A stretch of 64,000 nucleotides of DNA from Scalesia atractyloides (Eukaryota; Streptophyta; Magnoliopsida; Asterales; Asteraceae). Shown piece by piece: positions 24,217-36,399 of the stretch. Position 1 is the stretch's first letter. Each line of letters opens with the position of its first letter. Made by a program: the position numbers and the translations under genes. Under the pieces are notes generated by a model. That model was not told where the DNA came from. It ran no database searches and saw nothing but the letters and a program-made list of their open reading frames with translations. Location: contig CAMTDV010000009.1 of assembly GCA_947069175.1 (NCBI GenBank), forward strand, positions 10,301,663-10,365,662. Reading direction: 5' to 3'.

Positions 24217-24225
24217 TTAATAATA

Positions 24226-24646
24226 TTATACATAATATACCTATATGTTAAAATAAACATCGAGTGGATATAAATGATGTAATTTGCTGAAAATATAAAA
24301 GATGTTTATAGAAGTAGTGTTTTTTTTAATGTAGTTATTATTTCAACATGTGCTATTTTTTATAATAATAAGATTAAAAGAAATTAAACTCAAAAATGGC
24401 TAACTTTAAAATACCAAATTATTATTTTTTAAAATAAAGTAACTTGTTAAGAGACTAAAAATATATTGTTACATATACACATAGTATACATAAATACATT
24501 GTTACATATACACATACTATACATAATAAATATATTTAAAACTAATAAACATTTGTTATAATAAAACAGATTAGGGTAGTTAGTAATTTGTTTGTTTAAC
24601 AAGTCGTAATACTGAGGTATCTACAAAATCAATTAAAATGCTAACA
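24226..24646. other. AT-rich spacer
   Basis: Contains a short duplicated phrase (GTTACATATACACATA-TATACATAA, twice near 24470-24520). Nothing else seen. Confidence 0.5.
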
Positions 24647-24655
24647 TTATTATTA

Positions 24656-26668
24656 GAGTTAATTGTTCGGATAGTCTCTGTGGTTTCATGTTTTTTCATG
24701 TTTAGTCCCCAACTTTTCAAAATAGCATGTTTGTTTCATGTAGTTTCCTCAGTTAAATTTGTGTGAAATATCTAAACAACCCTTTATAACAAAATAGTAA
24801 TTAATAAATAGTGTGGGGCCCACCCAACCCCTCTTCTTCCCCACTCAAACGCAAACATGCAACCCTACTTCTTCACCACTTTCCATAACATGCAACTTGT
24901 CGTCCAAAAGAACATTCGGGGGTTAAAAATCCCTAAAGATGATCTGCAACATCAAATTCAGATGATTAATTTAAATAAAATTAAACAAAGAAAACACTTG
25001 AAAAAACGTCGTATCTGAACACCTGGTTGTCTCGCATTCCCTCGTGTAGGTATTTCAAACAAATAGCTTTTGAAAATAATTTAATCAAACAGCATATTAA
25101 TTAATTTTATTAATTACCGAGTTATTGGCCAAACCAGTTTATTCCAACTCGAACAAACTGATTAAAGAAATGTAGAAGGAGACTTTCCCGTTATCGGACG
25201 AATTAAAGAACACGCAAAAAACTAAAACCAACCTGGCGAATTAGAAACTTGATTCTTGAACTACATGGATGCTTCCTGTCCTTAAAGGATTTTACGCGCT
25301 CTGTGAGCTGCAGGGTGAACTCCCAGGATTTAATACAGAACTGATCTGGTATTCCAACAGCAATGGAAACCAGAAAACGCAGAAGCTGGAGAAAAAACAT
25401 GAACACCAGAGAGGAGGGCTACGAAAATTGTGTGAGGAATGGGTAGCAGGAGGCCTTTATTTATAGGTTGGGATTTCAACAGAGAATGAGAAAAACGGGG
25501 AATGGGATAAACATTATCAACTAATTCGAATAAAAACTCCTAGAGATATCCATCTCAAATTCGAATTCCTAGACTGATCCCATACGAATTCGAACTAGTG
25601 GAGATAACCCCCACTGTTTCGAATTCATCTATATCCCAATCTTAACTCAGCTCTATCTCGATCCACAGATCTAACACACCTGAACCGGACCCTAGCTAAA
25701 AATAAAAGCTCCTAGCGACGATGCGAAGTGCAAAGGGCGCCTCAAACACGCCCTATTCGCGAGCTCGGCTCGGCGCACGTGTGGGCCTGACCCACTTCTC
25801 AACCTATTTAACACTTTGGAGACCCATAAGGGGTAATCACTTATAAGGCACTTAACTTTCACCCTCCACCAATGTGAGACGGAGGAAACAACTTGTATGT
25901 TCCCACCATTAATATTTCCAACAATAGCAGCATCCTGGCTATCTTTAGTCTCACGGGCCAAGAGAGAGGCTTCTTTGACATGCTCGATAAATGATGATCT
26001 AAGCTTCCGTTAGCCATGTATTCATACACCAAAAGCCAGTGACTTTTGTTTCCGTGTTCTTCATGACAATATCCAATTAGCTTCACAAGGTTTGGATGTC
26101 AACGAAATGAAAGGAATCTTTTATAATCTCTGTTTCAATTGGATGTCAATGATATGAAAGGAATCTTTTATAATCTTCATGACAGTATCCAATTAGAATT
26201 CTCTGTTTCAATTGTTAGGTTTGATTGTATGATCTGTTTACAATTAAATTAGTGTAATATAATCATTGAAATGAAAGGAATCTCTTATAAACTTTTGCTG
26301 AACATGTTCTTGATTAAGATGAAATTGTCATGGGTAGATTTGTAGTTAGGTTGTGAGGCCGGAGGTTATGTAAGGTGATGAAGAAGAGGGGTTGCAGGTT
26401 TGGGTTTGAGTGGGGAAGAAAAGGGTTCGTAGTGGTGGGGTGGGCCCCACACTAGTTATTAATCACTTTTTTGTTTTTTTAATATATGTATAAAGGGTTG
26501 TTTAGACATTTCACACAAACTTAACTGAGCAAACTAACTGTCATCTGATCTGAGGACTATCCGAGTAGCAAGTGAGCAAATCACAGGGAACAAACATGCT
26601 ATTTTAAAAAGTTAGGGACTAAATAAAAAAAAACGTGAAACCACAGGGACTATCCGGGCAATTAACTC
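24656..26668. mobile_element. Pack-MULE-like element, 2013 bp, carrying a kinase fragment
   Basis: Inverted termini of roughly 250 bp start GAGTTAATTG and end CAATTAACTC, with the conserved phrase TGTGTGAAAT-TCTAAACAACCC inside both arms. The 9-mer TTATTATTA flanks both sides (24647-24655 and 26669-26677), though it is low-complexity. Between the termini there is no transposase but a receptor-kinase fragment (about 25915-26096, minus strand) and other sequence that looks captured. This is the architecture of a Mutator-like element that has acquired host gene pieces. Confidence 0.75.
25915..26096 (-). pseudogene. Protein-kinase N-lobe fragment captured in a Pack-MULE
   Basis: The minus strand encodes HPNLVKLIGYC followed by LLVYEYMANGSL and PLSWPVRLKIA. 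These are the conserved subdomain IV-V and early VI segments of plant receptor-like (cytoplasmic) kinases. An in-frame stop lies directly upstream of the first histidine. After KIA the expected continuation (RDAA) is present but displaced by one base, so the fragment is frameshifted as well as truncated. No glycine loop, catalytic Asp or DFG is present; it cannot make a kinase. Likely one exon piece of a host gene. Confidence 0.85.
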
Positions 26669-26677
26669 TTATTATTA

Positions 26678-27439
26678 TCAGACTAGTCGCATCGCATCTT
26701 TGTCTATCTTTTTTTTCATGAAATAAGTCATATAAGTTATCCGGCTTCTCTGCCTCCCGTTCCCCTTCTTTCGTCCTTGGTCATAAATGATCCGTCACCT
26801 ATCCTCCCTTTCTTTGACCTCTACATCCCTCACATGTCATGGATTGCGGATTCAAATTCGATTTCCCAAATCTGAAAATTCAAGATTGTTTCGGGTAACG
26901 GTCCAGTTTAAAATCAAACCAATTATTTAGATTAATCTTACATTCTATTATTTGTCTCTAAATCTATTGTAATTTCAACCCGATATGAACGTAATATTAT
27001 CATAGATATTTATGGCTTCAAAAGCAATACAAAACAATAGGATAATGTGGTCCAAAGACAAGTGGATAAAAGTAGGGTATTAGAACGCGTCTCAAATCAA
27101 TGATATTCATTTCCATATGTAAGATAATGTCAAACGTTGAAATAATTCAATCTTTTTTGTTGTGAAAAATAGAAACCGTTTATCATTGTTCAATGTCAAT
27201 GTAGCTTTTTATCGCTTTTCGTCTTATAATGAAAAGTGCATTTTTAGGCTCAGGTGGTTGTTTCATGAGTTCTTGTTTATTTTGTTGTCACAACTAGATT
27301 TACCATCAGTCGTAATACGACGGGGGCGTAAAATCGGGCCGAATAGCACCAATGACACACCACCGCTAACGACAACATATATTGAAGTTACGGTGTGTTA
27401 ATGCGAAGAAATTTTCCTGCAACATAAAACATAGAAAAT
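26678..27439. other. Non-coding spacer
   Basis: No gene, RNA gene or clear element boundary recognised. Confidence 0.45.
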
Positions 27440-27806
27440 AATAATTAAGTTGTTTTAGGACCCCATGCGTTGTACCGAACCTGTCAAACGAGGAAAAGAT
27501 AGACGGCGTAAAAACGTTGAACCACACACGTACGTTGAGCCGTGTTAACTCGACAAATCTAGTACGAAACATAAAACGAAATGTTAAAACGTTGAACCAC
27601 ACACACGTTACGCCGTGTTGACTCACAAAATCTAATGAAAAATCTGCAAAATATGTAAAGTGTGGGGGCAAAGTTAAAAGTACATAAGTTGTGAGGCGAA
27701 ATTGTGAGAAACGAAACCTTTTGGTATTATAAGTAGAAAAACATATAGCTTTGGGTTAGAAGTGAAACATCAAAAAAAAATTTAAAAACCTCACAAAGCA
27801 TAACGT
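27440..27806 (-). mobile_element. Inverted homologue of the 18262-18740 Helitron-like fragment
   Basis: Read on the minus strand it shares with 18262-18740 the order CATA-CGTT... CTTCTAACCCAAA..., then TTTGCAGATTTT, GTGAGTCAACACG and GGTTCAACG phrases. The two copies are diverged and in opposite orientation about 9 kb apart. Non-coding. Confidence 0.6.
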
Positions 27807-27811
27807 ATACA

Positions 27812-28222
27812 CCTATAGGGGATGGATCATGAGAAAACTAGTTTAAATGAGAAAACCAAAAAACTAACTAAAAAAGCCAAAAAAAACATATCAATTTTTT
27901 TTTATTTTTTTATTAAAATTCGTATATATATTATATAAAAAAAACTTTTTTTAAAAAAATTAATAAAAAAAGCATATAATGCACATGTGCAACATAAACA
28001 TATAATGCACAAGTGTAGTACACATATAGTGCACATGTGCATACAAGTTTTTTTTTTTTTTTGAAAAAAAAGTTTTTTTATGCATAAAATGCAGCGATTT
28101 TTTGTAAAAAAAATTGTAAAAAAAATTTGTATTTTTTTATGCTTTTTTTTTGCTTTTTTAGTTAGTTTTCTAGTTTTCTCATTTATATTTAGTTTTCTCA
28201 TGATCCTCTCCCTACACCTATA
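27812..28222. mobile_element. Foldback element with ~65-bp inverted arms
   Basis: The left arm (GGATCATGAGAAAACTAGTTT then ACTAACTAAAAAAGC) is repeated inverted at the right (GCTTTTTTAGTTAGTTTTC then CTCATGATCCTCTCCCTA). The AT-rich loop contains TGCACATGTGCA palindromes. No coding; it resembles in its ends the element at 30661. Confidence 0.6.
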
Positions 28223-29275
28223 TACACACAAATCTTGCCAATTTAAAGTTTGTTAATGGCTAATAAAGCAATATCATATTAGATTTAGATATCGATAACA
28301 AACTTTTCAATACTAAAAACGAGTATTACTGAATGGATTGTGCCAAAAATTAAAAAAAATGAAAATTTGGTAATCATCAATAAATAGCAACAGATCAGGG
28401 ACGATTACCCTAACCTACGAATTTGAGATATCACGGATGGTTACTGAAAATCACCAACGTTGGTAAATCTAGTATTGTTCGTCGATTGTAGGGGCCGTTT
28501 AGCAACATATTAAAAACACATAATCCGTCAATGATACATATGACAAGACTTCGGATATTCATTCTTTTTTAGTTTTTTTGCTAAGTATTTATTGCGACAG
28601 GCATATCCGTCAATTATATTTTGGATAAGATTTCGGTCTTTGTTAGCAAGTGCACGGTGATACTTGGATTGTCGGTAAGTGCAAATTGCGGCAGGCATAT
28701 ATGATAGTGATCCGTCAGTGATACTTAAGATAAGATTTCAGATAAGATTCTCACTCAGGCTTTTCAGTTGTTTGTCAATAAAAACATACTGCAACGAGAT
28801 CAGACATCGCTGATATGATTTAAATATAGCAACGAAAACATACCATTTTTTTGGTAACCGGTCGCCCTCAATTCAAGCCACTAGAAGGCGACCAAGAATT
28901 AGGTCATTCTTTTTCATTCGTGGATACCTATAATTACGATTGGTTCCCTTCATCCACCCATCATGTTTTATCTGTTCTTCATCTTAGATATGTAATTTAC
29001 TACAAAAATAAATGTTCATACAATTATCCATATATTTTACACTAAATAATACTGATTAAACATTATAAGTGATATAGAATGAGACCTACATCGGTCGAAG
29101 ATAAGCAATACATAAATGTAATTATCGAGTTTTCAGACAAAGTATGGTCTTGACCATCTAAGCTTTTTTGGCATTGGTCAAGTACTTAAGGCTTAAGTTT
29201 TGTTCAAACGTATATAAACGTAAGTGGTTAAATTTTATATGTTACCGAAACATGTCTCATGTTAAAAGTTTAATG
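28223..29275. other. Non-coding spacer
   Basis: A diverged phrase around AGTGATAC-T-AGATAAGATTTC recurs several times between 28500 and 28760. No gene recognised. Confidence 0.45.
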
Positions 29276-29283
29276 CGTATAAG

Positions 29284-29933
29284 TAGAGGTGCACAAAACA
29301 ACCGGTATTGTCACCCGGTTTCATACCCGACAATACCAGGTGACCGGGTGGGTATACATATGGCATACGATATAGTTTTTTTAAGGTAGAAATGAACCTG
29401 TAAACAGACCCGACTAGTTGTTATAGTACCCGGACCCGGGTATTATACCCAACCTGAAACGGTTTTTACCTGGTATTACTGTTAGGATCAAAAAGAGCCT
29501 TTTAACAGCTTTATAGTCGTCAGAGGTCGTTTTTTACCTTTGATTTGCATTTGATTTACCTTTTTGCCCCATTTGTTGGTATAAATAGATGGTGGATGTT
29601 TTAGTTCAATCACAACACTCAAAAATGTAATCTAATTTTGCACTTCACATTTATTATATTGTAAGTTATGACACTTGTTTTAAAAATATAAGCAATCCAA
29701 ATTTAAAATGTACTTATTTTTTGTAAATTATAATTTAAAAAAATAGCAGGCATTAAGACATGAACCCGTACCTGGTTATAAACCGTACCCAGTTCCATAC
29801 CCTACCCGACAATTTTTAGTCCATACTTGGTATGAATTATATGCGGATATTGGAGAACCCGGTTTTCTAACCACTTTGACCATACCCGTAACCGGTACCC
29901 AGGGAGGATGTGGTCCCTGTTTGTGCAACCCTA
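29284..29933. mobile_element. hAT-like non-autonomous element, 650 bp
   Basis: The ends are TAGAGGTGCACAAA and the inverted TTTGTGCAACCCTA. Flanks CGTATAAG (29276-29283) and CATATAAG (29934-29941) match at seven of eight positions, the hAT target-duplication length. The interior is rich in ACCCGGTA-type phrases and lacks a transposase. Confidence 0.7.
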
Positions 29934-30059
29934 CATATAAGGGAACCTTAAAACTACCAACTGATCAAACTAAACAAACAGGACTAATGCAATATGGGTC
30001 TGTATGATCCAATACCCTGTTTATTATTGGGAATGATACATACATATATATATATATAT

Positions 30060-30576
30060 ATAATGGGAAAGGTTCATTGGGAAACACTAAAAAAGTGGGG
30101 AACCGACTCAAACGAACTCCGATTGGACTCATTCCAGCGGCGTTGGAACCGGCTCGTCGAACCCTAACTAGGATCTCTTAACCTAAACCCTAAATCCTAA
30201 CCCCTAAACCCTAAAGCTAAAAAATAAGGCTAAAACCTAAGCTAAATCGTAAAATCTAAGCTATAAACCCTAAAAGCTAAACCCTAAAGGCTAAACTCTA
30301 AAGCTAAAACCCTAAGCTAAACCATAAATACTAATGATTAACCCTAAAACTAAACCCTAAAGCGAAACCCTAATGCTAAACCCTAATATAAGACTCTAAA
30401 TCCAAACCCTAATATATTTAGGGTTTAGGGGTTAGGATTTAGGGTTAAGAGATCCTAGTTAGGGTTCGACGAGCCGGTTCCAACGCCGCTGGAATGAGTC
30501 CAATCGGAGTTCGTTTGAGTCGGTTCCCCACTGTTTCTCACTTTTTTAATGTTCCCAATGAACCTCGCAGACACAT

Positions 30577-30578
<2 letters not shown>
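30060..30578. mobile_element. Foldback with telomere-like CCCTAAA core, set in TA repeats
   Basis: Arms 30095-30212 and 30418-30531 are near-perfect inverted copies, and the outer parts (GGTTCATTGGGAA, 30071, and TTCCCAATGAACC, 30552-30564) continue the inversion. The loop (about 30180-30425) consists of degenerate units of the type AAACCCTAAA, close to the plant telomere repeat. TA dinucleotides border both sides. No coding. Confidence 0.8.
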
Positions 30579-30626
<48 letters not shown>

Positions 30627-30629
30627 ATA

Positions 30630-30660
<31 letters not shown>
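30577..30660. repeat. TA-rich microsatellite
   Basis: Nearly pure TA dinucleotide with interspersed G, separating two foldback elements. Confidence 0.9.
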
Positions 30661-31650
<990 letters not shown>

Positions 31651-31651
31651 A

Positions 31652-31830
31652 TAAAGAAAACCCGGTGCACCAGGCTCCCACATGCGTGGGGTCGCGGAGG
31701 TGTTGGGCCAACTTGGCCCTGATGTACGCATCGTTACCATGCATTTCTACAAGAGGTTGTTTCTACGAGTTGAACCTGTAACCTCCAGGTCACATGGAAG
31801 CAACCTTACCGTTGCTCTAAAGTTCGCCCC
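31652..31830 (-). mobile_element. Au-type SINE
   Basis: Read on the minus strand: an A-box region AGAGCAACGGTAAGG, then B-box-like GGTTCAACTC at tRNA spacing. The body phrases AACCTCTTGTAGAAATGCA and GTGCACCGGGTTTTCTTT follow, ending in a T-rich tail. This order is that of the plant Au SINE family (recognised from memory). An obvious target duplication was not found. Confidence 0.75.
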
Positions 31831-32902
31831 ATAGTTTCTTTTAAATAGAAGTCCATAAAATAAAAAACTTTAAAAAATTTTAAAAAAAATTGGTTTTTTT
31901 CAATTTGGTTTTCAACGCACGTTGCTTCATGTAAATAAATTTGGCAAGGGAGATAGCTATAAAGAGAGTCAAGTCAAGGAAGGAACCATAAGGCTGGTTC
32001 ATGCCTGTTCAGGCTGGTGCGGACATGAATTATCTGGTCCAGGCCTGTTAAGGCTGGAGCGGGCCTAATTTAGTCTGGTCCAGGCCACTTATTAGCCACT
32101 TTAGACTAGTTTTGTCTGGTTCAAACGTTTGCAACTGGTTTTTTGGACGCCTCAGGATTTTTTTTGCGCCTGCATGGACTGAGGCGCGCCTCACTTGCGC
32201 CTTGTCACCCAGCGCGCCTTGTCTGTGTTCGAGGCACCTAGACGCGTGCTTTTGACTACATACTTTAAGTCATTACATTTAAAACACCTACTTATCTAGA
32301 CCTACATCTAGAGGTGGCAACTTGGCAGGTCAAATGGGGGTTAACATTTTGGGGTAAGTCCAAATGAATCAGGTTTGGTTGGGATGACCTGTTAACATCT
32401 TTTGGACTTTTAACAGAATTTAATAAAATTAGTGTATTATAGAAAGGAATAATGGAATTAGTAATCCCAACTATTAGCCGTTTGCCGGCAACGGTCCCAA
32501 CTTCAAAAATAACCAGTGGTGGTCCCACTTTTTCACATATTTTAAACCAATGGACCTTTACTAACAGATGCTTAATTTCTTTTTGTCCATGTATGCTTTT
32601 CGGTTTAGTAAAGGTCTACTAGTTTACAGTATATGAAAGGGTGGGACCACCGCTAGTTATTTTTTAAGTTGGAACCGTTGCCGGCCAGCAACTAATTGTT
32701 AAAGTAAAAAGTTTCCATCTATTTGTGTAAATACAACAAGATTCTAAGATATATTTAACATATGTGGTTATCTATCACACGAAAACTATCCATATACATA
32801 TATATATATATACACACACAAAGCACACAACGATAAAAGAAAATAAAAAGCAAAAAAAAAACCTATAGCACATCATCTTACACTTAAACTACTTGTATGT
32901 TT
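31831..32902. other. Non-coding spacer before the F-box cluster
   Basis: Short GGTCCAGGC/AGGCTGG repeats near 31990-32100; a hAT-like end TAGAGGTGGCAA near 32311; a diverged inverted pair around 32410-32530 and 32560-32690 sharing the GGGACCA/TGGTCCC and CCGGCAACGG phrases. No gene. Confidence 0.45.
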
Positions 32903-33968
32903 CTAAAGTCTAACAAGGCTCTCCTGATAAACATATGTGGAGATACGACGAGACGCATCACCAATCATTATTTGTTTGGATGTCTTCTCTTCAAGATCAT
33001 AAATCTCAAACCTTTGTTGGTTAACCTCCAAGGCCACTTCCTTACCGTTTTTCAAATACGTGATCGGTCTTACACTTAGAAAAAGACACCTCGACACATT
33101 TCCTGACGTCAACGCAACCAACTTGCTCCACGATTCCTTCACTCCGTACTCCCCCATCACCCAAACATCAACGCTGCGCAACTCGCGATAACCAACCACA
33201 CAAAGACATCCTCCTAACACTCCCAAACTCGTAATCATGTCACTGTTAAAACACTCGGGATGTGGGACCAACCGAAAGCTATGACTCGCAAGGTCAAGAC
33301 TAACCAACAAGTCGTCACCCGAATAGGGTTTTTCACTTACGAGCCAGTGTAACGCACGTTGACGCACACGCCTTGATCCTGACACAACGCAAGGTTAAAA
33401 TGGTAAGGAAATCTTTGCTCCACCGATCGCCACATGTTAAATTATAACTGTAAACGAAAACCTTTGAATTCAACCACACGTCCACCAGTTTGTATTAATC
33501 TAACCACCTTATAGTCATCGTTTACATGATCATAACCTACTTGATTAAAGGCAATTAGAACACTGGAACCCGATGGATAGACCATTGGTGTCAGTATCAC
33601 CTTATACTTTTGGGTTGCGGGGTTCCACAACACGATGAACCGATCAAATGGCATGTTGGATAAACATACGAGACCATGGCAAATGCCGACAACATCAGGG
33701 AAACGGGTTGCATCGAAAGGAGTTTCAAACTCAACAGAAGTTTGAGGTGAGTCCAAATTTAAGGAACGGAAGGAAGTTGAGGAATAGGTGGTTTAGAAGA
33801 CACTAGAAGTTTGTCGGTTTTCGTGGATTGTTTCATATGAAGATCGACAAAGTAAGGGCTGTCAAACAGAGCACGCTCGGTTTTGGAAAGAGATCTACAT
33901 CGAAGAAGAGACTTCACCGGTAAGCGTGAGAGAATATTGACGAGTGCATCCGGGGGAACGTCTGACAT
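32903..33968 (-). pseudogene. F-box/FBA gene copy A, frameshifted
   Basis: The ATG at 33968 opens an F-box (MSDVPPDALVNILSRLPVKS), the Skp1-binding module of an SCF ubiquitin ligase. An F-box-associated (FBA/CPR1-like) domain follows, with HGLVCLSN, FIVLWNPATQKYKV and DDYKVVRL. The stop at 32903 matches sibling copies. Three frame changes are visible near 33760, 33475 and 33370; the second is a two-base loss in the GGxCVWLNSK segment and the third a one-base loss in the GVCVN-ALHW segment, judged against the copy at 35089. So it cannot give a full F-box protein of about 350 residues. A TATA motif lies about 65 bp upstream of the ATG. The short 5' F-box frame remains open. Confidence 0.85.
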
Positions 33969-34030
33969 TTTGCGAGACAATGTCGGATTTTGATCTGATG
34001 GAAGGTGATGAAGAGATAAATAACTTGTAC

Positions 34031-34037
34031 ATATATA
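34031..34037 (-). promoter_or_regulatory. TATA box of F-box copy A
   Basis: GCTATATATG on the minus strand, about 65 bp upstream of the ATG. The same motif sits about 58 bp upstream of copy B, so the promoter is shared by descent. Confidence 0.5.
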
Positions 34038-34834
34038 GCAATTCAGAAATGGCAAGCAAGTAATTACTATAATCTACAACCACCCCCATTAAATTTCGTA
34101 ATTGCGTAACGGCATTGCCATAGACCACCGCTTCACTCGTAATGACATCTCACTAGCGGTGTAAAGAAGCCAAGCCACTCGTGAGCTACTTGAGATTGGC
34201 TCGCTACAAGATCAAAATCGAGCTGAGCTTAAACAAGATCTAGCCTGAGCCTAAATCGAAACTTATTTAGTAAATGAGCTTGAGCCAGAGCTTCATATAC
34301 CGAGCTTGACATGGCTTGCGAGCCTAAATGAGCCTATAGCCCTACTATTAATACAAATATAATAAATGTACCTACGTAATATATATTATTATTGTATAGA
34401 ATTATGAATTTATCTCACACAGAAAACTATTCCAATAAACACACTGAATTAGAATAATAAGCATTTGAAAACTTTTAATTGCTTCATTAAATAATATATA
34501 ATGTGTTGTTCCAAAGAAAATAAAAATATAATATATTGTTGTAGAACTATATTAGTGTAATAATCATAATAATATTAGTTAAACAACAAAGTTGATAATA
34601 AATTTATATCACACAGGAAGCCTCTTCCAATAAACACAATGAAAGCTGGAAAATTATCCGTAGAAAACCTGCCATCATCTGGTCAGTTCTCAGGGCAGAA
34701 AATAAAAAAAGTGAAAGAGAGGAACTAGAAGTGGCAATTGGGCTGGGCTGGGCAGGACAAACGGGTTGGGTACTTGGGTGATGGGTCAGAAATGGGTCCG
34801 GTCCAAAGGATCAAATTGGGTTGTGCTGACAACC

Positions 34835-35797
34835 CTTTGTCAATCTTCATATGAAACAATCCATGAAAACCGACAAACTTCTTGTGTCTTCTAGAGGCAC
34901 ACCATTCCTCAACTTCATACCGTTCAGTAAATTTGGATTCACCTCCAATTGTTGTTTAGTTGGAAACGCCTTTCAATACGAACCGTTTCCCTGATGTTTT
35001 CGGCACTTGCCATGGTCTCGTATGTTTATCCAACATGCCATTTGATCGGTTCATCGTATTGTAGAACCCCGCAACCCAAAAGTATAAGGTGATATTGACA
35101 CCAATGGTCTATCCATCGGGTGCCAATGTTCTAATTGCCTTTAATCAAGTAGGTTATGATTATGTAAACGATGACTATAAGGTGGTTAGATTAATACAAA
35201 CTGGTGGATGCGTGTGGTTGAATTCAAAGGTTTTCGTTTACAGTCTTAAATTTAACATGTGGCGATCGGTGGAGCAAAGATTTCCTTACCATTTTAACCT
35301 TGAGTTGGGTCAGGGTCAAGGCGTGTGTGTTAACGTTGCGTTACACTGTCTCGTAAGTGAAAAACCCTATTCAGGTGACGACTTGTTGGTTAGTCTTGAC
35401 CTTGCGAGTCATAGCTTTCGGTTGGTCCCACATCCCGAGTGTTTTAACAGTGACATGATTACAAGTTTGGGAGTGTTAGGAGGATGTCTTTGTGTGGTTG
35501 GTTATCGCGAGTTGCGCAGTGTTGATGTTTAGGTGATGGGGGAGTACGGAGTGAAGGAATAGTGGAGCAAGTTGGTTGCGTTAACGTCAGGAAATGTGTC
35601 GAGGTGTGTTTTTCTAAGTGTAAGACCGATCACGTATTTGAAAGAGGGTAAGGAAGTGATCTTGGAGGTTAACCAACAATGGTTTGAGATTTATGATCTT
35701 GAAGAGAAGACATCGAGATAAATAATGATCAGTGATGACTGATGCGTCTTGTCGTATCTCCACATGTTTATCAGGAGAGCCTTGTTAGACTATAGAA
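34835..35797 (+). pseudogene. F-box/FBA copy A', 5'-truncated
   Basis: Homology begins at the segment equivalent to FVNLHMKQSMKTDK, just downstream of the F-box, so the F-box itself is missing. The start is fused to hAT-like sequence. A stop replaces Trp in the LWNPAT motif (TTGTAG near 35067-35072). The stretch 35089-35532 is open and encodes most of the FBA domain. It ends at TAG 35530-35532 where copy A keeps TGG, and a further TAG follows near 35571. Not expected to be functional. Confidence 0.88.
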
Positions 35798-36122
35798 ACA
35801 CATAAGAGATTGGCTCGCTACAAGATCAAAATCGAGTTGAGCTTAAACAAGATCTAGCCTGAGCCAATCGAAACTTATTTAATAAATGAGCTAGAGCTTC
35901 ATATATTGAGCTTGACATGGCTTGCGAGCCTAAATGAGCCTACAGCCCTACTATTAATACAAATATAATAAATATATAGCTACGTGATATATTTTTATTG
36001 TATAGAATTATGAATTTATATCACACAGGAAACTCTTCCAATAAACACATTGAATTAGAGTAATAAGCATTTGAAAACTTTTAATTGCTTAATTAAATAA
36101 TATATATTGTGTCGTTCAAAAT

Positions 36123-36176
<54 letters not shown>

Positions 36177-36399
36177 AAAACTATATTAGTGTAATAATCA
36201 TAATATATTAGTTAAACAACAAAGTTAGTAATAAATTTATATCACACAGGAAATCTCTTCCAATAAACACAATGAAAGCAGGGTAGATAATAAAAAAAGT
36301 GAGAAAGGAACTAGAGGTGGCAATTGGGATTGACAGGTCAAATGGGTTGGGTAATGGGTCAAAAATGAGTCCAAAGGATTAGATTGGGTTGGGCTGACA

